DNA of 64,000 bases, from positions 1,116,001 to 1,180,000 of the forward strand of contig CP115555.1 in assembly GCA_030168575.1 (NCBI GenBank), read 5' to 3'. The notes beneath the pieces are model-generated. The model was not told where the DNA came from. It did not search any database and saw nothing but the letters and a program-made list of their open reading frames with translations. Below are positions 34,978 to 44,020 of this stretch, piece after piece (positions within the stretch are counted from its first letter, which is position 1; every line of letters starts with the position of its first letter). Source of the DNA: Methanomassiliicoccales archaeon LGM-RCC1. Its GTDB lineage: Archaea; Thermoplasmatota; Thermoplasmata; Methanomassiliicoccales; Methanomethylophilaceae. Made by a program: the position numbers and the translations under genes.

Positions 34978-36264
34978 TCAGAGTATGTTGTCCAGCTTCT
35001 CCATCATGAGTTCGGGGTTCCTGGCGATGATCCTGATTGTCCTGTCCTTCTTGGAGCCCTTGTCAACAATGGCATCGGGTACCTTTCCGGCAAGGCTGAC
35101 GGCCTTCTTCGTGGCCTCGGAGATCTTGTCCTTGGACATCTCCACACTCACGGCGGTCATGCCGACCTCTTCCATGATGTCGATGATGTCGTCCCTGTAG
35201 GCGAGGTTCATGATGCATCTGGATTTGGGGTCGTGCTTCATTATCTCAAGCAGGATGTATGATAGTCCTTCAGCGGCTCCGAACTTGGCGGGACCGTTCT
35301 TCTTGAGGATTCCGTTGTGAACGACCATCCTCTTGTCGATGGCCGCTATCTCCTCTGGTCCGGCAGCATCCTTGAGCGCATAGGCGATGTTCATTCCCGC
35401 TTTGGGGACGAATTCATTGGGGATCAGGTCGATGATCCTGGATGCCGCGGAATCCAGGGAATCGAGGATCTTGAACTTGTCCGATTCCCCTTTGACCTTC
35501 ACCATCGGGTTGACGACGACGTCGCCCTTGCCTATGGCGTACTGCGATGCGATGGATTCTTGGATCATGTCCCTGGACTTGATCACCGCGTTGACGATGT
35601 CCAGTCCTTTCGCCATATTGGCGGTTATGTAAGCGGAGAGGCAGCATCCGCTGCCGTGTCCGGCCTTGTTGAGACGAGGATACTCAAGCTTGTTGAATTC
35701 TGATGACAGGTACAGGTAATCCACAACCTTGGGCCCTCTGAGATGGCCGCCTTTGAACAGGACGGACGATCCCTGTTTGCCTATGAGCTCGCAGGCGAGT
35801 GTGATGTCGTCCTCATTCCTGATCTTCATGCCTGCCAACGTCTCAGCTTCATGCATGTTCGGGGTCACGAGTTCACATATTGGAAGGAGTTTCTTCTTGA
35901 GTGCCTTGACAAAATCGTCCTCGCAGAGGGAGCATCCGGTTCCCGAAATCATGACGGGATCCACGATAAGCGGGGCTTCATGGTCCTCTAGGATGTCTGC
36001 CACCGTCTCTACGATCTCTGCGCTGTACAGCATACCGGTTTTGACTGCCTTTATGTCGCAGTCCTTCAGCACCGATTCGAGCTGGGCCTGGATGAAATCC
36101 ACAGGCATGGGGAAGATGCCATCGACGCCCTGCGTGTTCTGGGCGGTGACGGCCGTGATGACTGATGTGGCGTGAATGCCGACTACGGACATGGCCTTGA
36201 TGTCCACTTGGACACCTGCGCCTCCGATGGAGTCGGAACCTGCCACAGTAAGAGCTGTTCTCAT
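34978..36264 (-). CDS. thiDN: bifunctional HMP(-P) kinase / ThiN thiamine-phosphate synthase
   Basis: Residues 1 to about 255 are ThiD, the hydroxymethylpyrimidine (phosphate) kinase ('TVAGSDSIGGAGVQVDIKAM', 'PLIVDPVMISGTG', 'VTPNMHEAETLAG', 'GHGSGCCLSAYI'). Residues about 265-428 are ThiN ('FVPKAGMNIAYALKDAAGPEEIAAI', 'GAAEGLSYILLEIMKHDPKSRCIMNL'), an archaeal thiamine-phosphate synthase that can also act as a ligand-sensing domain. ATG 36264 (MRTALTVAG) is preferred over 36276. First gene of a thiDN-ABC exporter operon, divergent from a small unknown gene. Confidence 0.93.
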   Translation of the reverse strand: MRTALTVAGSDSIGGAGVQVDIKAMSVVGIHATSVITAVTAQNTQGVDGIFPMPVDFIQAQLESVLKDCDIKAVKTGMLYSAEIVETVADILEDHEAPLIVDPVMISGTGCSLCEDDFVKALKKKLLPICELVTPNMHEAETLAGMKIRNEDDITLACELIGKQGSSVLFKGGHLRGPKVVDYLYLSSEFNKLEYPRLNKAGHGSGCCLSAYITANMAKGLDIVNAVIKSRDMIQESIASQYAIGKGDVVVNPMVKVKGESDKFKILDSLDSAASRIIDLIPNEFVPKAGMNIAYALKDAAGPEEIAAIDKRMVVHNGILKKNGPAKFGAAEGLSYILLEIMKHDPKSRCIMNLAYRDDIIDIMEEVGMTAVSVEMSKDKISEATKKAVSLAGKVPDAIVDKGSKKDRTIRIIARNPELMMEKLDNIL

Positions 36265-36314
36265 TGTTTTTCCCATATCAAAAGCAATAAATAAAGAGTC
36301 TTAGCTTTGGAGCA

Positions 36315-36683
36315 ATGATGAAAGTCAGCAGTAAGCATTTCGTCCTCAAAGGCAAATCAGACTACAAGGATTTGGCTCCTGTTTTCCCCGACATCCTCAA
36401 GATGTTCCTGGAGTCGATCGATCAGATGCCTGAGGAGGAGGAACTTCTGCAGATGCTGATAGAGCTCAACACCATCGACCTTGAGATGAACAGGAAGCCC
36501 GAGGGATACAACAGGAAGGGAAAGGTCAGACTGGTCTTCCCCATGGATTCCAAGGAGTTCTACATCAAGACGTACGGAAAGGCATCGGACCTTGTCCCCA
36601 TCGCGGACAGGATCAGCGAGATGCTGACTGCCGCCAACATCAAGTTCGATGTGAAGGATAACGACCGTATCGACTACGACTGA
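36315..36683 (+). CDS. hypothetical protein
   Basis: A 122-residue acidic soluble protein that I do not recognise. It is predicted mixed alpha/beta with an acidic helix ('QMPEEEELLQMLIEL') and ends 'DNDRIDYD'. A TATA-like AATAAATAAAG lies about 25 bases upstream within the shared divergent region with thiDN, so it appears to be a leaderless single gene. Codon use and clean reading frame resemble the neighbours, so it is probably real. Confidence 0.6.
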   Translation: MMKVSSKHFVLKGKSDYKDLAPVFPDILKMFLESIDQMPEEEELLQMLIELNTIDLEMNRKPEGYNRKGKVRLVFPMDSKEFYIKTYGKASDLVPIADRISEMLTAANIKFDVKDNDRIDYD

Positions 36684-36718
36684 TTATCCTCGATATCTTC
36701 TCAGAAAACAGCCTGCTG

Positions 36719-38161
36719 TCAGGACAGCAGGTTCTTCCAGCAATTATCGATCAGCTGCTTCTCCTGACGGAGGGTCTCTTCGCGAAGCATCAGTTGCTCT
36801 ATCGCCTTGGACATCTGTTCATCGGTGGATGTCGGAGATGTCCCCCCGTAGGATTCCCTTCTGTCCACGCAACTCTTCACGGGGATGAACTTATAGACGT
36901 CGTCCTCGATCTTGTCACAGAACGATTTCAGTTTGTCCAGGGGCATGTCCTCGAGGTTCACTCCGGACTCTATGCTCTCCCTCACCGCTGCACCGACGAT
37001 GCCGTGGGCCTCGCGGAAGGGGATTCCCTTGGTCACAAGGTAGTCTGCGAGATCGGTGGCGTTGATCTGTCCCCTGCTGGTGACCTCCATGAGCCTGTCA
37101 GCCTTGAAGGTGGTCGTAGACATGACCTTCTCCATGATCTCCAGGCAGCGGATGACCGTGTCCATGGATTCCATGACGGGTTTTTTGTCCTCCTGCAGGT
37201 CGCGGTTGTATGTGAGCGGAAGCCCCTTGGTCAGGACCAGCATGGTGACGAGTGATCCGACGACCCCTCCGGTCTTGCCCCTTACGAGCTCCGCGATGTC
37301 GGGGTTCTTCTTCTGGGGCATGATGGAGGATCCGGTGGTGTACTTGTCATCCATCTCGATGAACGCAAACTCCTGAGAGGACCAGTAGACCAGCTCCTCG
37401 CACAGGGATGACAGGTGGATCTGTGTCTGGGTGGCGCAGAATGCCACTTCATTCACGAAGTCCCTGTCGCTGACCGAATCCATGGAATTCTCGGTGGGCT
37501 CCTTGAATCCCAGAGCCTCTGAGGTCATGAATCTGTCTATGGGGTATGTCGTTCCCGCAAGAGCGGCCGCTCCCAGCGGGCATTTGTTCATCCTGTTGAA
37601 CGCATCGATGAACCTATCCGCGTCCCTTGAGAACTTGAATGCGTATGCGAGCATGTGCTGCGCTAAGGTTACCGGTTGCGCATGCTGCATGTGCGTGAAT
37701 CCGGGCATGACCGTCTCGGCATTTTCCTCGGCGATCTTGAGGAGGCTGGTGACCAGGCCGTCGATGGAGGTTGCCGCCTCGAGGACCTTGTCCCTGAGGT
37801 ACATCCTGAAGTCGACTGCGACCTGGTCGTTCCTGCTCCTTCCGGTATGGAGTTTGCCGCCTGCAGGGCCGATCCTCTCAGTGAGGGAGAATTCGATGTT
37901 GGTGTGGATGTCTTCCAGCGAGTAGTCCAGCTCGAACTTCCCTTCTTCGATCTCTTTGAGGATGGCCTTGAGGCCTTCTGTGATACGGTCGACATCCTCT
38001 GGCGGAAGGATGGAGCATGCCTTCAGCATCTCCACGTGTGCGAGGGACCCCATGACGTCGTAGAACGCCATCTTCGAGTCCACATCCAGCGAGGATGTGA
38101 AGTCGAGCGTGGAGTCATCCATCTTGTCCTTGAACCTTCCAGACCAGAGGGCTTGTTTCAC
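36719..38161 (-). CDS. argH: argininosuccinate lyase
   Basis: Last step of arginine synthesis: cleavage of argininosuccinate to arginine and fumarate. The 480-residue protein has the fumarase/aspartase superfamily signature 'GSSIMPQKKNPD', 'TGRSRNDQVAVDFR' and 'MPGFTHMQHAQPVTLAQH'. The start is GTG at 38161, 4 bases after the argG stop, so argG and argH are co-transcribed. Confidence 0.97.
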   Translation of the reverse strand: MKQALWSGRFKDKMDDSTLDFTSSLDVDSKMAFYDVMGSLAHVEMLKACSILPPEDVDRITEGLKAILKEIEEGKFELDYSLEDIHTNIEFSLTERIGPAGGKLHTGRSRNDQVAVDFRMYLRDKVLEAATSIDGLVTSLLKIAEENAETVMPGFTHMQHAQPVTLAQHMLAYAFKFSRDADRFIDAFNRMNKCPLGAAALAGTTYPIDRFMTSEALGFKEPTENSMDSVSDRDFVNEVAFCATQTQIHLSSLCEELVYWSSQEFAFIEMDDKYTTGSSIMPQKKNPDIAELVRGKTGGVVGSLVTMLVLTKGLPLTYNRDLQEDKKPVMESMDTVIRCLEIMEKVMSTTTFKADRLMEVTSRGQINATDLADYLVTKGIPFREAHGIVGAAVRESIESGVNLEDMPLDKLKSFCDKIEDDVYKFIPVKSCVDRRESYGGTSPTSTDEQMSKAIEQLMLREETLRQEKQLIDNCWKNLLS

Positions 38162-38165
38162 GTGA

Positions 38166-39521
38166 TCACTTCTTCTTTGTTGCTGTCTTCTTGGCAGGTG
38201 CCGCGGTCTTCTTCGCAGCAGGGGCTGCCTTCTTCACAGTCTTCTTGGGTGCCTTGGCGTGCGCTTTGGCTGCGGTCTTGCCGGGCAGTCCCCAGCAGTA
38301 GATGAATCCGACTGCGGAGCTGTGGTCGAAGCCGTCTCCCTTGGCGTATGTGCTGAGTCCGACGTCGTACAGCGAGTAGGGGGATCTCCTTCCGACAACG
38401 GTGGCGGTTCCCTTGTACAGCTTGACCCTTACGACTCCGGTGACATACTCCTGAGTGGATTCGATGAATGCCTGGAGGTTCTCGCGGAGACCCTCGTACC
38501 ACAGACCGTCGTAGATGATCTCACTGAACTTCTGCTCGATGATGCGCTTGAACTCGATCGTGTTCTTGGGCAGGGTCAGGGACTCCAGTGCCCTGTGGGC
38601 TGTGATGAGTGTGATCGCTGCGGGGCACTCGTATGTCTCGCGGCTCTTGATTCCGACGAGACGGTCCTCGACGTGGTCGATCCTTCCGACTCCGTACTTT
38701 CCTGCGAGCTCGTTGAGTGTCTCGATGAGCTTGACTCCGTCCATCCTCTTTCCGTCGAGGCATACGGGAACACCCTTCTCGAATCCGATCTCGATGTACT
38801 TGGGTGCAGCGGGTGCCTTGGCAGGGTCGACTGTGTATGCCCATGCTCCTGCGGGTGGCTCCTCCCAGGGGTCCTCCAGAATTCCGCACTCGCACGAGTT
38901 GCCCCAGAGGTTCTCGTCACGGCTATAGGGGCTGGACTTCTTGACGATGATCTCGATGCCGTTCTTCTTGGCGTAATCGATCTCCTCCTCTCTGGTGGTG
39001 ATCCATTCCCTCATGGGGGCGATGATCTTCAGGTCGGGGTTCTGGGAGATGAGTCCGACATCGAACCTTACCTGGTCGTTTCCCTTGGCTGTGCATCCGT
39101 GGGCGATGTACTTCGCGCCTTCCTTCTTGGCGATGTCTGCGAGGACCTTCGTGATGAGAGGTCTGGCGACAGCGGTGCTCAGGGGGTAGACGTTCTGATA
39201 CATGGCGTTGGCCTTGAGTGCAGGCCAGATGTAGTCCGTGACGAACTCTTTCCTGACATCGATGAAGTCGGCCTTGATCGCTCCGTTCCTGAGTGCGCGG
39301 GCCACGATGTCGTCCTTGCTCGGGGGCTGACCGACATTGACCGCGATGGCGATGACGTCGACGTTGTAGTTCTCCTGTAACCAGTGGATGTCGACAGATG
39401 TGTCGAGACCTCCGGAGTACGCAAGGACTACTTTGTCCCTGGGCTTCTTGGCGGGGGTCGCTTTAACCGTCTTCTTGGCTGTGCTAGCCTTCTTTGTTGC
39501 TGTCTTCTTAGCTACTGCCAT
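38166..39521 (-). CDS. argG: argininosuccinate synthase with lysine/alanine-rich tails at both ends
   Basis: Condenses citrulline with aspartate using ATP. The core (from about residue 27) shows the PP-loop 'VVLAYSGGLDTSVDIHWLQE', 'YIAHGCTAKGNDQVRFD' and 'ECGILEDPWEEPP'. The protein begins with a basic low-complexity stretch of about 25 residues (MAVAKKTATKKASTAKK...) and ends with about 40 residues of KTAAKAHAKAPKK / AAPAKK-type repeats resembling histone H1 tails. Such tails are not part of normal ArgG. ATG 39521 is set by the TATA box (39549-39559). The longer open frame upstream crosses that promoter. Confidence 0.95.
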   Translation of the reverse strand: MAVAKKTATKKASTAKKTVKATPAKKPRDKVVLAYSGGLDTSVDIHWLQENYNVDVIAIAVNVGQPPSKDDIVARALRNGAIKADFIDVRKEFVTDYIWPALKANAMYQNVYPLSTAVARPLITKVLADIAKKEGAKYIAHGCTAKGNDQVRFDVGLISQNPDLKIIAPMREWITTREEEIDYAKKNGIEIIVKKSSPYSRDENLWGNSCECGILEDPWEEPPAGAWAYTVDPAKAPAAPKYIEIGFEKGVPVCLDGKRMDGVKLIETLNELAGKYGVGRIDHVEDRLVGIKSRETYECPAAITLITAHRALESLTLPKNTIEFKRIIEQKFSEIIYDGLWYEGLRENLQAFIESTQEYVTGVVRVKLYKGTATVVGRRSPYSLYDVGLSTYAKGDGFDHSSAVGFIYCWGLPGKTAAKAHAKAPKKTVKKAAPAAKKTAAPAKKTATKKK

Positions 39522-39548
39522 GCTTACCGTTCCAAACGATGTGAATTC

Positions 39549-39559
39549 CGTTATATAAG
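39549..39559 (-). promoter_or_regulatory. TATA box of argG-argH
   Basis: On the minus strand CCTTATATAAC, about 28-38 bases upstream of the argG start codon, gives a near-leaderless transcript. Confidence 0.65.
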
Positions 39560-39675
39560 GCGCGCGCAAAGATATATCAAACTGTGTCGGATAGTGTCCA
39601 TTCGGAAACTCAAGATGTCTGGAACATACCCAATGTTTACTATGTAACATTTTTGTCTAGAATCGAACACCATAC

Positions 39676-39717
39676 TTAATATACTTAAAAACATGGGGTT
39701 AAAGGAACAAAAAGGAG
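39676..39717 (+). promoter_or_regulatory. argC promoter and ribosome-binding site
   Basis: TATA-like TTAATATAC (39676-39684) should start transcription near 39705, and AAGGAG (39712-39717) lies 7 bases before ATG 39725. The 203-base divergent region between argG and argC holds no ORF; nothing else in it stands out. Confidence 0.55.
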
Positions 39718-39724
39718 ACTGCCT

Positions 39725-40744
39725 ATGGTTAAAGTTGGAATAATAGGAGGAACCGGGTACACCGGAGGGGAGCTTTCACGCATCCTTTGCACGCACCCCG
39801 ATGTAGAGATAGCCGCGCTTACGTCACGCCAGAACGCGGGACGCAGGGTCGGCGATGTCCACACCTTCCTCAGGGGATACATCGGCGACCTCGAGTTCAC
39901 CGAGAAGATTTCCGACACCAAGGATCTTGACTTCGTGTTCGTCGCCACCCCTCACGGAGTGGCCATGAAAGAGATTCCCGCTCTGATGGAGCAGGGGATC
40001 AAATGCATCGACCTGTCGGGGGACTACCGCCTGCATGATGTCGCCGTCTACGAGAAGTGGTACGGCCACGAGCACACGGACGTGGACAATCTGCAGAAAG
40101 CGGTGTACGGTCTGCCGGAGTTCTTCCGCGACGAGATCAAGGGAGCTGACCTGGTGGCCAATCCGGGCTGTTATGCGACATCCATCATCCTGGCCTGCGG
40201 GCCTCTGCTGAAGGCAGGAGTCGTCAAGGAGGACATCATAGTGGATGCCAAGTCGGGAACGTCCGGGGCCGGAATGGTCCCCACGGAACGCACGCACCAC
40301 TCCACATGCGGAGAGACGATCATACCGTACAGCGTAGGCAAGCACCGCCATACGCCGGAGATCGAGATGGCGGTGGACAAGTTCGCGGGTTCCCACACCA
40401 AGGTGACATTCGTCCCGCAGCTTCTGCCCATAGTCCGCGGCATCCTGTCGTCATGCTACTTCAGCATCACCAAGGACCTCTCGCAGGAGGATGTGGATTC
40501 GATTTATAGTAAACAATACGGCAACGAGGTGTTCGTACACTACGTCCCCGAGCCGTCCATACGCGCAGTGGTGGCATCCAACCACGCACAGGTTTCGTCC
40601 AAAGTCATGGGGGACAAGGTCGTCTCCTTCGGAGTGTTGGACAATCTGGTCAAAGGGGCATCGGGGCAGGCAGTCCAATGCATGAACTTGATGCTGAACA
40701 TGGATGAGAAGAAAGGCCTGAACCTGCCTGGTTTGGGGGTATGA
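39725..40744 (+). CDS. argC: N-acetyl-gamma-glutamyl-phosphate reductase
   Basis: NADPH-dependent reduction of N-acetylglutamyl phosphate, third step of arginine synthesis. The 339-residue protein has the Rossmann 'GIIGGTGYTGGEL', the catalytic Cys149 in 'NPGCYATS', and 'GTSGAGMVPTERTHHS'. First gene of argC-argJ-argB-argD; its stop overlaps the argJ start (ATGA). Confidence 0.97.
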   Translation: MVKVGIIGGTGYTGGELSRILCTHPDVEIAALTSRQNAGRRVGDVHTFLRGYIGDLEFTEKISDTKDLDFVFVATPHGVAMKEIPALMEQGIKCIDLSGDYRLHDVAVYEKWYGHEHTDVDNLQKAVYGLPEFFRDEIKGADLVANPGCYATSIILACGPLLKAGVVKEDIIVDAKSGTSGAGMVPTERTHHSTCGETIIPYSVGKHRHTPEIEMAVDKFAGSHTKVTFVPQLLPIVRGILSSCYFSITKDLSQEDVDSIYSKQYGNEVFVHYVPEPSIRAVVASNHAQVSSKVMGDKVVSFGVLDNLVKGASGQAVQCMNLMLNMDEKKGLNLPGLGV

Positions 40745-41973
40745 AGATGGTAGAGGTCATAGAGGGGGGAGTAACGACTCCTCAGGGATTCAAAGCGGCC
40801 GGAGTGCACAGCGGTGTGAAGTACCGCTCGCTCGACCTTGCTCTGCTGTACTCCGAGACACCTGCGACAGCATGTGTCGGATACACTAGCAACAACGTGA
40901 AGGCGGCACCCGTACAGGTGATGATGAAGGAGAATGCGGAGAAGCTGCAGGCGGTTGTCGTCAACAGCGGTAACGCAAATGCCCTCACGGGACGCCGCGG
41001 TATCGAGGACGCCATAGAGATGAAGAAGGTCACCGCAAACGAGTTGGGATTGGACCCCCTCAACGTCGGAGTGATGTCCACCGGTCTGATCGGACGCTTC
41101 ATGGACATGCACAAGGTCCGCTACGGTATCTCAAGAGCGGCCAAGGAGTTGTTCAACGGACGTCAGGCGGATGCGAATCTGGCCGAGGCCATAATGACCA
41201 CAGACACGATCAAGAAGGAGTGCGCTGTCCGCGTACGTCTCTCGGACGGCACCCTGGTTTACATCGGAGCGATATGCAAGGGAAGCGGAATGATCGCACC
41301 CCACATGAAGGTCCTCCACGGAACCACCCTGTCGCTGATCACAACGGATGCCAACCTGTCCGTCGGATTCCGCGAGAAATGGCAGCAGATCCTCGACAGT
41401 TCATTGAACATGGTCTCGGTAGACGGAGATCAGTCCACCAACGACACCAGCATCCTCCTGGCCAACGGAATGGCAGGAGGAAAGGTGGCCGACGACGATC
41501 CCGAATTCTTCGATGCCCTGAACTTCGTGATGACGAAGATCGCCCGCACCGTCGCATCCGACGGAGAGGGAGCGACAAAGCTCATCGAGGTGAAGGTCAC
41601 TGGAGCCGACTCCAAGGAGGATGCGAACAAGCTGGTCAAGACGATCATCAACTCGCCTCTTGTCAAGTCGGCCATATTCGGGTCCGACCCCAACTACGGC
41701 CGTATCATGATGGCGCTGGGCAACAGCGGATGCAAGTTCAACCTCGAGGATGTCCGTCTCACCATCAAGGGAGGGGACATGGAGGTTCCCATCCTGGATT
41801 CCGGAGCCCCTGTCTTCCAGGACGAGCGCTCCGTGGAGGTCGTGCGCATGGCCATGGACAACAAAGAGGTATCAATCATCGTCGACCTGGGAATCGGTAA
41901 GGAGACCGCTACCGGGTGGGGATGCGACCTGACGTACGATTACGTGCGCATCAACGCCGAGTACTCCACGTGA
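40741..41973 (+). CDS. argJ: glutamate N-acetyltransferase / amino-acid N-acetyltransferase
   Basis: Transfers acetyl from N-acetylornithine to glutamate, making the arginine pathway cyclic. The 410-residue Ntn-hydrolase-like precursor self-cleaves before a Thr. The likely site is in 'KGSGMIAPHMKVLHGTTLSLITTDA', where the usual 'MATML' reads 'HGTTL' after a short insert, keeping the Thr. Other family motifs are 'VVNSGNANA' and 'SDPNYGRI'. No separate argA is needed if this enzyme is bifunctional, which I cannot tell. Confidence 0.95.
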   Translation: MKMVEVIEGGVTTPQGFKAAGVHSGVKYRSLDLALLYSETPATACVGYTSNNVKAAPVQVMMKENAEKLQAVVVNSGNANALTGRRGIEDAIEMKKVTANELGLDPLNVGVMSTGLIGRFMDMHKVRYGISRAAKELFNGRQADANLAEAIMTTDTIKKECAVRVRLSDGTLVYIGAICKGSGMIAPHMKVLHGTTLSLITTDANLSVGFREKWQQILDSSLNMVSVDGDQSTNDTSILLANGMAGGKVADDDPEFFDALNFVMTKIARTVASDGEGATKLIEVKVTGADSKEDANKLVKTIINSPLVKSAIFGSDPNYGRIMMALGNSGCKFNLEDVRLTIKGGDMEVPILDSGAPVFQDERSVEVVRMAMDNKEVSIIVDLGIGKETATGWGCDLTYDYVRINAEYST

Positions 41974-41977
41974 TAGC

Positions 41978-42796
41978 ATGGACAATCTATACGTCCTGAA
42001 GTTCGGCGGAAACGCTATCCGCGGCAAGGATGCGATGATACGCCTTGCTAAGGAGATCGCCCAGATGATGTCATCAGGGGCGAAGATCATACTTGTCCAC
42101 GGAGGAGGTCCCGAGATCTCCGAGGAGATGGAGAGGAGGGGACTCAAGCCCAAGAAGGTCGCAGGGATCAGGGTCACGGACCAAGATGGTCTGGAAGTGG
42201 CTGAGAAGGTCCTTTCGAACCTCAACAGGGATGTCGTCGCATGCCTGCAGGATGCAGGCGTTCAGGCCATTGGATTGCCTGGATACCACTGCACCCTCTG
42301 CGTCAAGAAGCCCCCCATGGAGGCCATCGAGGACGGACAGAAGATCACAGTGGATGTGGGATTGGTAGGAGAGGTCTCCGAGTGCGACCCCACAGCGCTG
42401 ATGGACCTGCTGGAGCAGAACGTAGTGCCCGTCATCTACCCGATAGGGAAGGACAAGGACGGGAAGAAGCTGAACGTCAATGCCGACACCATGGTCGCCG
42501 GCATCGCGGCGAACGTCCCCTGTAAGGAGATGATCGCCATAACGGACGTCCCGGGGATACTGATGGACGTCAACGATCCCTCGTCCAAGCTGGACAAGGT
42601 GGATCTGAAGAAGATAGATGAACTGATCGCATCCGGCGTGATATCCGGCGGAATGGTCCCCAAGGTGGACGCATGCCGCAAGGCGATAGAAGCGGGTGTC
42701 GGAACCGTCCGTATGGTGAACGGGACGGATCCGAACTGCATAGTTGCAGACATAATGAAGGAGGGAAACCTCCACGGAACAATCATAGTGAAGTGA
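41978..42796 (+). CDS. argB: acetylglutamate kinase
   Basis: Phosphorylates N-acetylglutamate. The 272-residue amino-acid kinase fold shows 'VLKFGGNAI', 'LVHGGGPEIS', 'NVNADTMVAGIAANV' and 'SGVISGGMVPKVDACRKA'. It begins 4 bases after the argJ stop. Confidence 0.96.
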   Translation: MDNLYVLKFGGNAIRGKDAMIRLAKEIAQMMSSGAKIILVHGGGPEISEEMERRGLKPKKVAGIRVTDQDGLEVAEKVLSNLNRDVVACLQDAGVQAIGLPGYHCTLCVKKPPMEAIEDGQKITVDVGLVGEVSECDPTALMDLLEQNVVPVIYPIGKDKDGKKLNVNADTMVAGIAANVPCKEMIAITDVPGILMDVNDPSSKLDKVDLKKIDELIASGVISGGMVPKVDACRKAIEAGVGTVRMVNGTDPNCIVADIMKEGNLHGTIIVK

Positions 42797-42800
42797 TAAA

Positions 42801-43973
42801 ATGGATTTCAAAGAAGTAAAGGAACTGAGTTCCAAGTACCTCTTCCAGAACTACGGCCGCATAGAACTGTCGTTCACACACGGGAAGGGATGCTATCTTT
42901 ACGATGCCAGTGGCAATGAGTATCTTGACCTGGTGTCGGGAATAGCCGTGAACTCGATTGGCTATTCGCACCCAGAGTGGGTGAAAGCTATGCAGGAGCA
43001 GGTCGCGAAGTTCGCGCATGTATCGAACCTGTACTATGTGGAGGAGCAGGCCAAGCTGGCGGAGAAGATAGCGTCGATAACTCCTGGTGAGCTCAACCGC
43101 ACCCTGTTCGTCAACAGCGGAGCGGAGGCCAACGAAGGCGCATTGAAACTGGCCGTAAGATACACTGGACGCAGCAAAGTGATGGCGGCGCTGAACGGAT
43201 TCCACGGAAGAACTGCCGCAGCGCTGGGAGCCACAGGCCAGACTAAGTATCAAGCCTCGTTTGAACCTCTGATCAGCGGTGCGTACGAGTATTACGAATA
43301 CGGTGACTGTGAATCCGTGAAGAGCATGATGTCCAAGGATGTGGCGGCCTTGATAGTGGAACCCATCCAGGGAGAGGGCGGTGTTCGCACGGCACCCAAG
43401 GAGTTCTTCAAGACCGTCCGCGACCTCTGTACGGACAACGGAACGCTGATGATAGTGGATGAGGTTCAGACCGGAATCGGACGCACGGGAATGTGGTACG
43501 GAATACAGAACTTCGACGTCATACCTGACATCATCACCATGGCCAAGGCACTAGGAGGAGGGGCACCAATCGGAGCGGTCACCTCCACAGACGAGATCGC
43601 AAAGGTCATGACTCCCGGAACCCACGGAACGACATTCGGAGGCAACCCACTGGTCACCGCTTCCGGTTGCGCTACTCTGGACATCTTGAAGAAGGAGAAC
43701 CTGGTCCAGAACTCACACGATCTGGGAGCGAGATGGATGGCCGATCTGAAGGCCATCAAATCTGACAAGATCAAGGAGGTTCGCGGATACGGGCTCATAA
43801 TCGGTATCGAGATGGACTCAAACGAGACCGCAGCGGCCGTACAGAAGCACTGCCGCGATAACGGTGTCCTGGTGAACGTCTGCCATGGGAACACCGTCCG
43901 TTTGATCCCTCCGCTCATCATCAACGATGAGCAGAAGGATGTCTTCACCAAACTCCTCAAAGAATCGATTTAA
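42801..43973 (+). CDS. argD: acetylornithine aminotransferase
   Basis: PLP-dependent transamination of N-acetylglutamate semialdehyde to N-acetylornithine. The 390-residue class III aminotransferase has 'FVNSGAEANEGALKLA', 'FHGRTAAALGATG', 'EPIQGEGGV', 'VDEVQTGIGRTG' and the PLP lysine Lys249 in 'MAKALGGGAPIGA'. The last gene of the operon; the stop is TAA, and two hairpins follow. argF is not in the window. Confidence 0.97.
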   Translation: MDFKEVKELSSKYLFQNYGRIELSFTHGKGCYLYDASGNEYLDLVSGIAVNSIGYSHPEWVKAMQEQVAKFAHVSNLYYVEEQAKLAEKIASITPGELNRTLFVNSGAEANEGALKLAVRYTGRSKVMAALNGFHGRTAAALGATGQTKYQASFEPLISGAYEYYEYGDCESVKSMMSKDVAALIVEPIQGEGGVRTAPKEFFKTVRDLCTDNGTLMIVDEVQTGIGRTGMWYGIQNFDVIPDIITMAKALGGGAPIGAVTSTDEIAKVMTPGTHGTTFGGNPLVTASGCATLDILKKENLVQNSHDLGARWMADLKAIKSDKIKEVRGYGLIIGIEMDSNETAAAVQKHCRDNGVLVNVCHGNTVRLIPPLIINDEQKDVFTKLLKESI

Positions 43974-43978
43974 GGTGG

Positions 43979-44020
43979 CAGGGGGGAGATCCCCCTGCTT
44001 CCGAACCTTCAAGGTTCGGC
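43979..44020. terminator. two hairpins between convergent argD and receptor genes
   Basis: GCAGGGGG / CCCCCTGC (43979-43999) is followed by CCGAACCTT-C-AAGGTTCGG (44002-44020), the latter overlapping the stop of the opposing gene. TTT follows. Both orientations could use them. Confidence 0.6.

Noticed and set aside
38259-39380. Long plus-strand ORF antisense to argG
   Set aside because: It is a shadow frame caused by biased codon use in argG; the minus-strand product is a clear ArgG.
39522-39650. Upstream extension of argG to 39650
   Set aside because: It would translate across the TATA box at 39549-39559; the sequence is unlike coding DNA of the neighbours.
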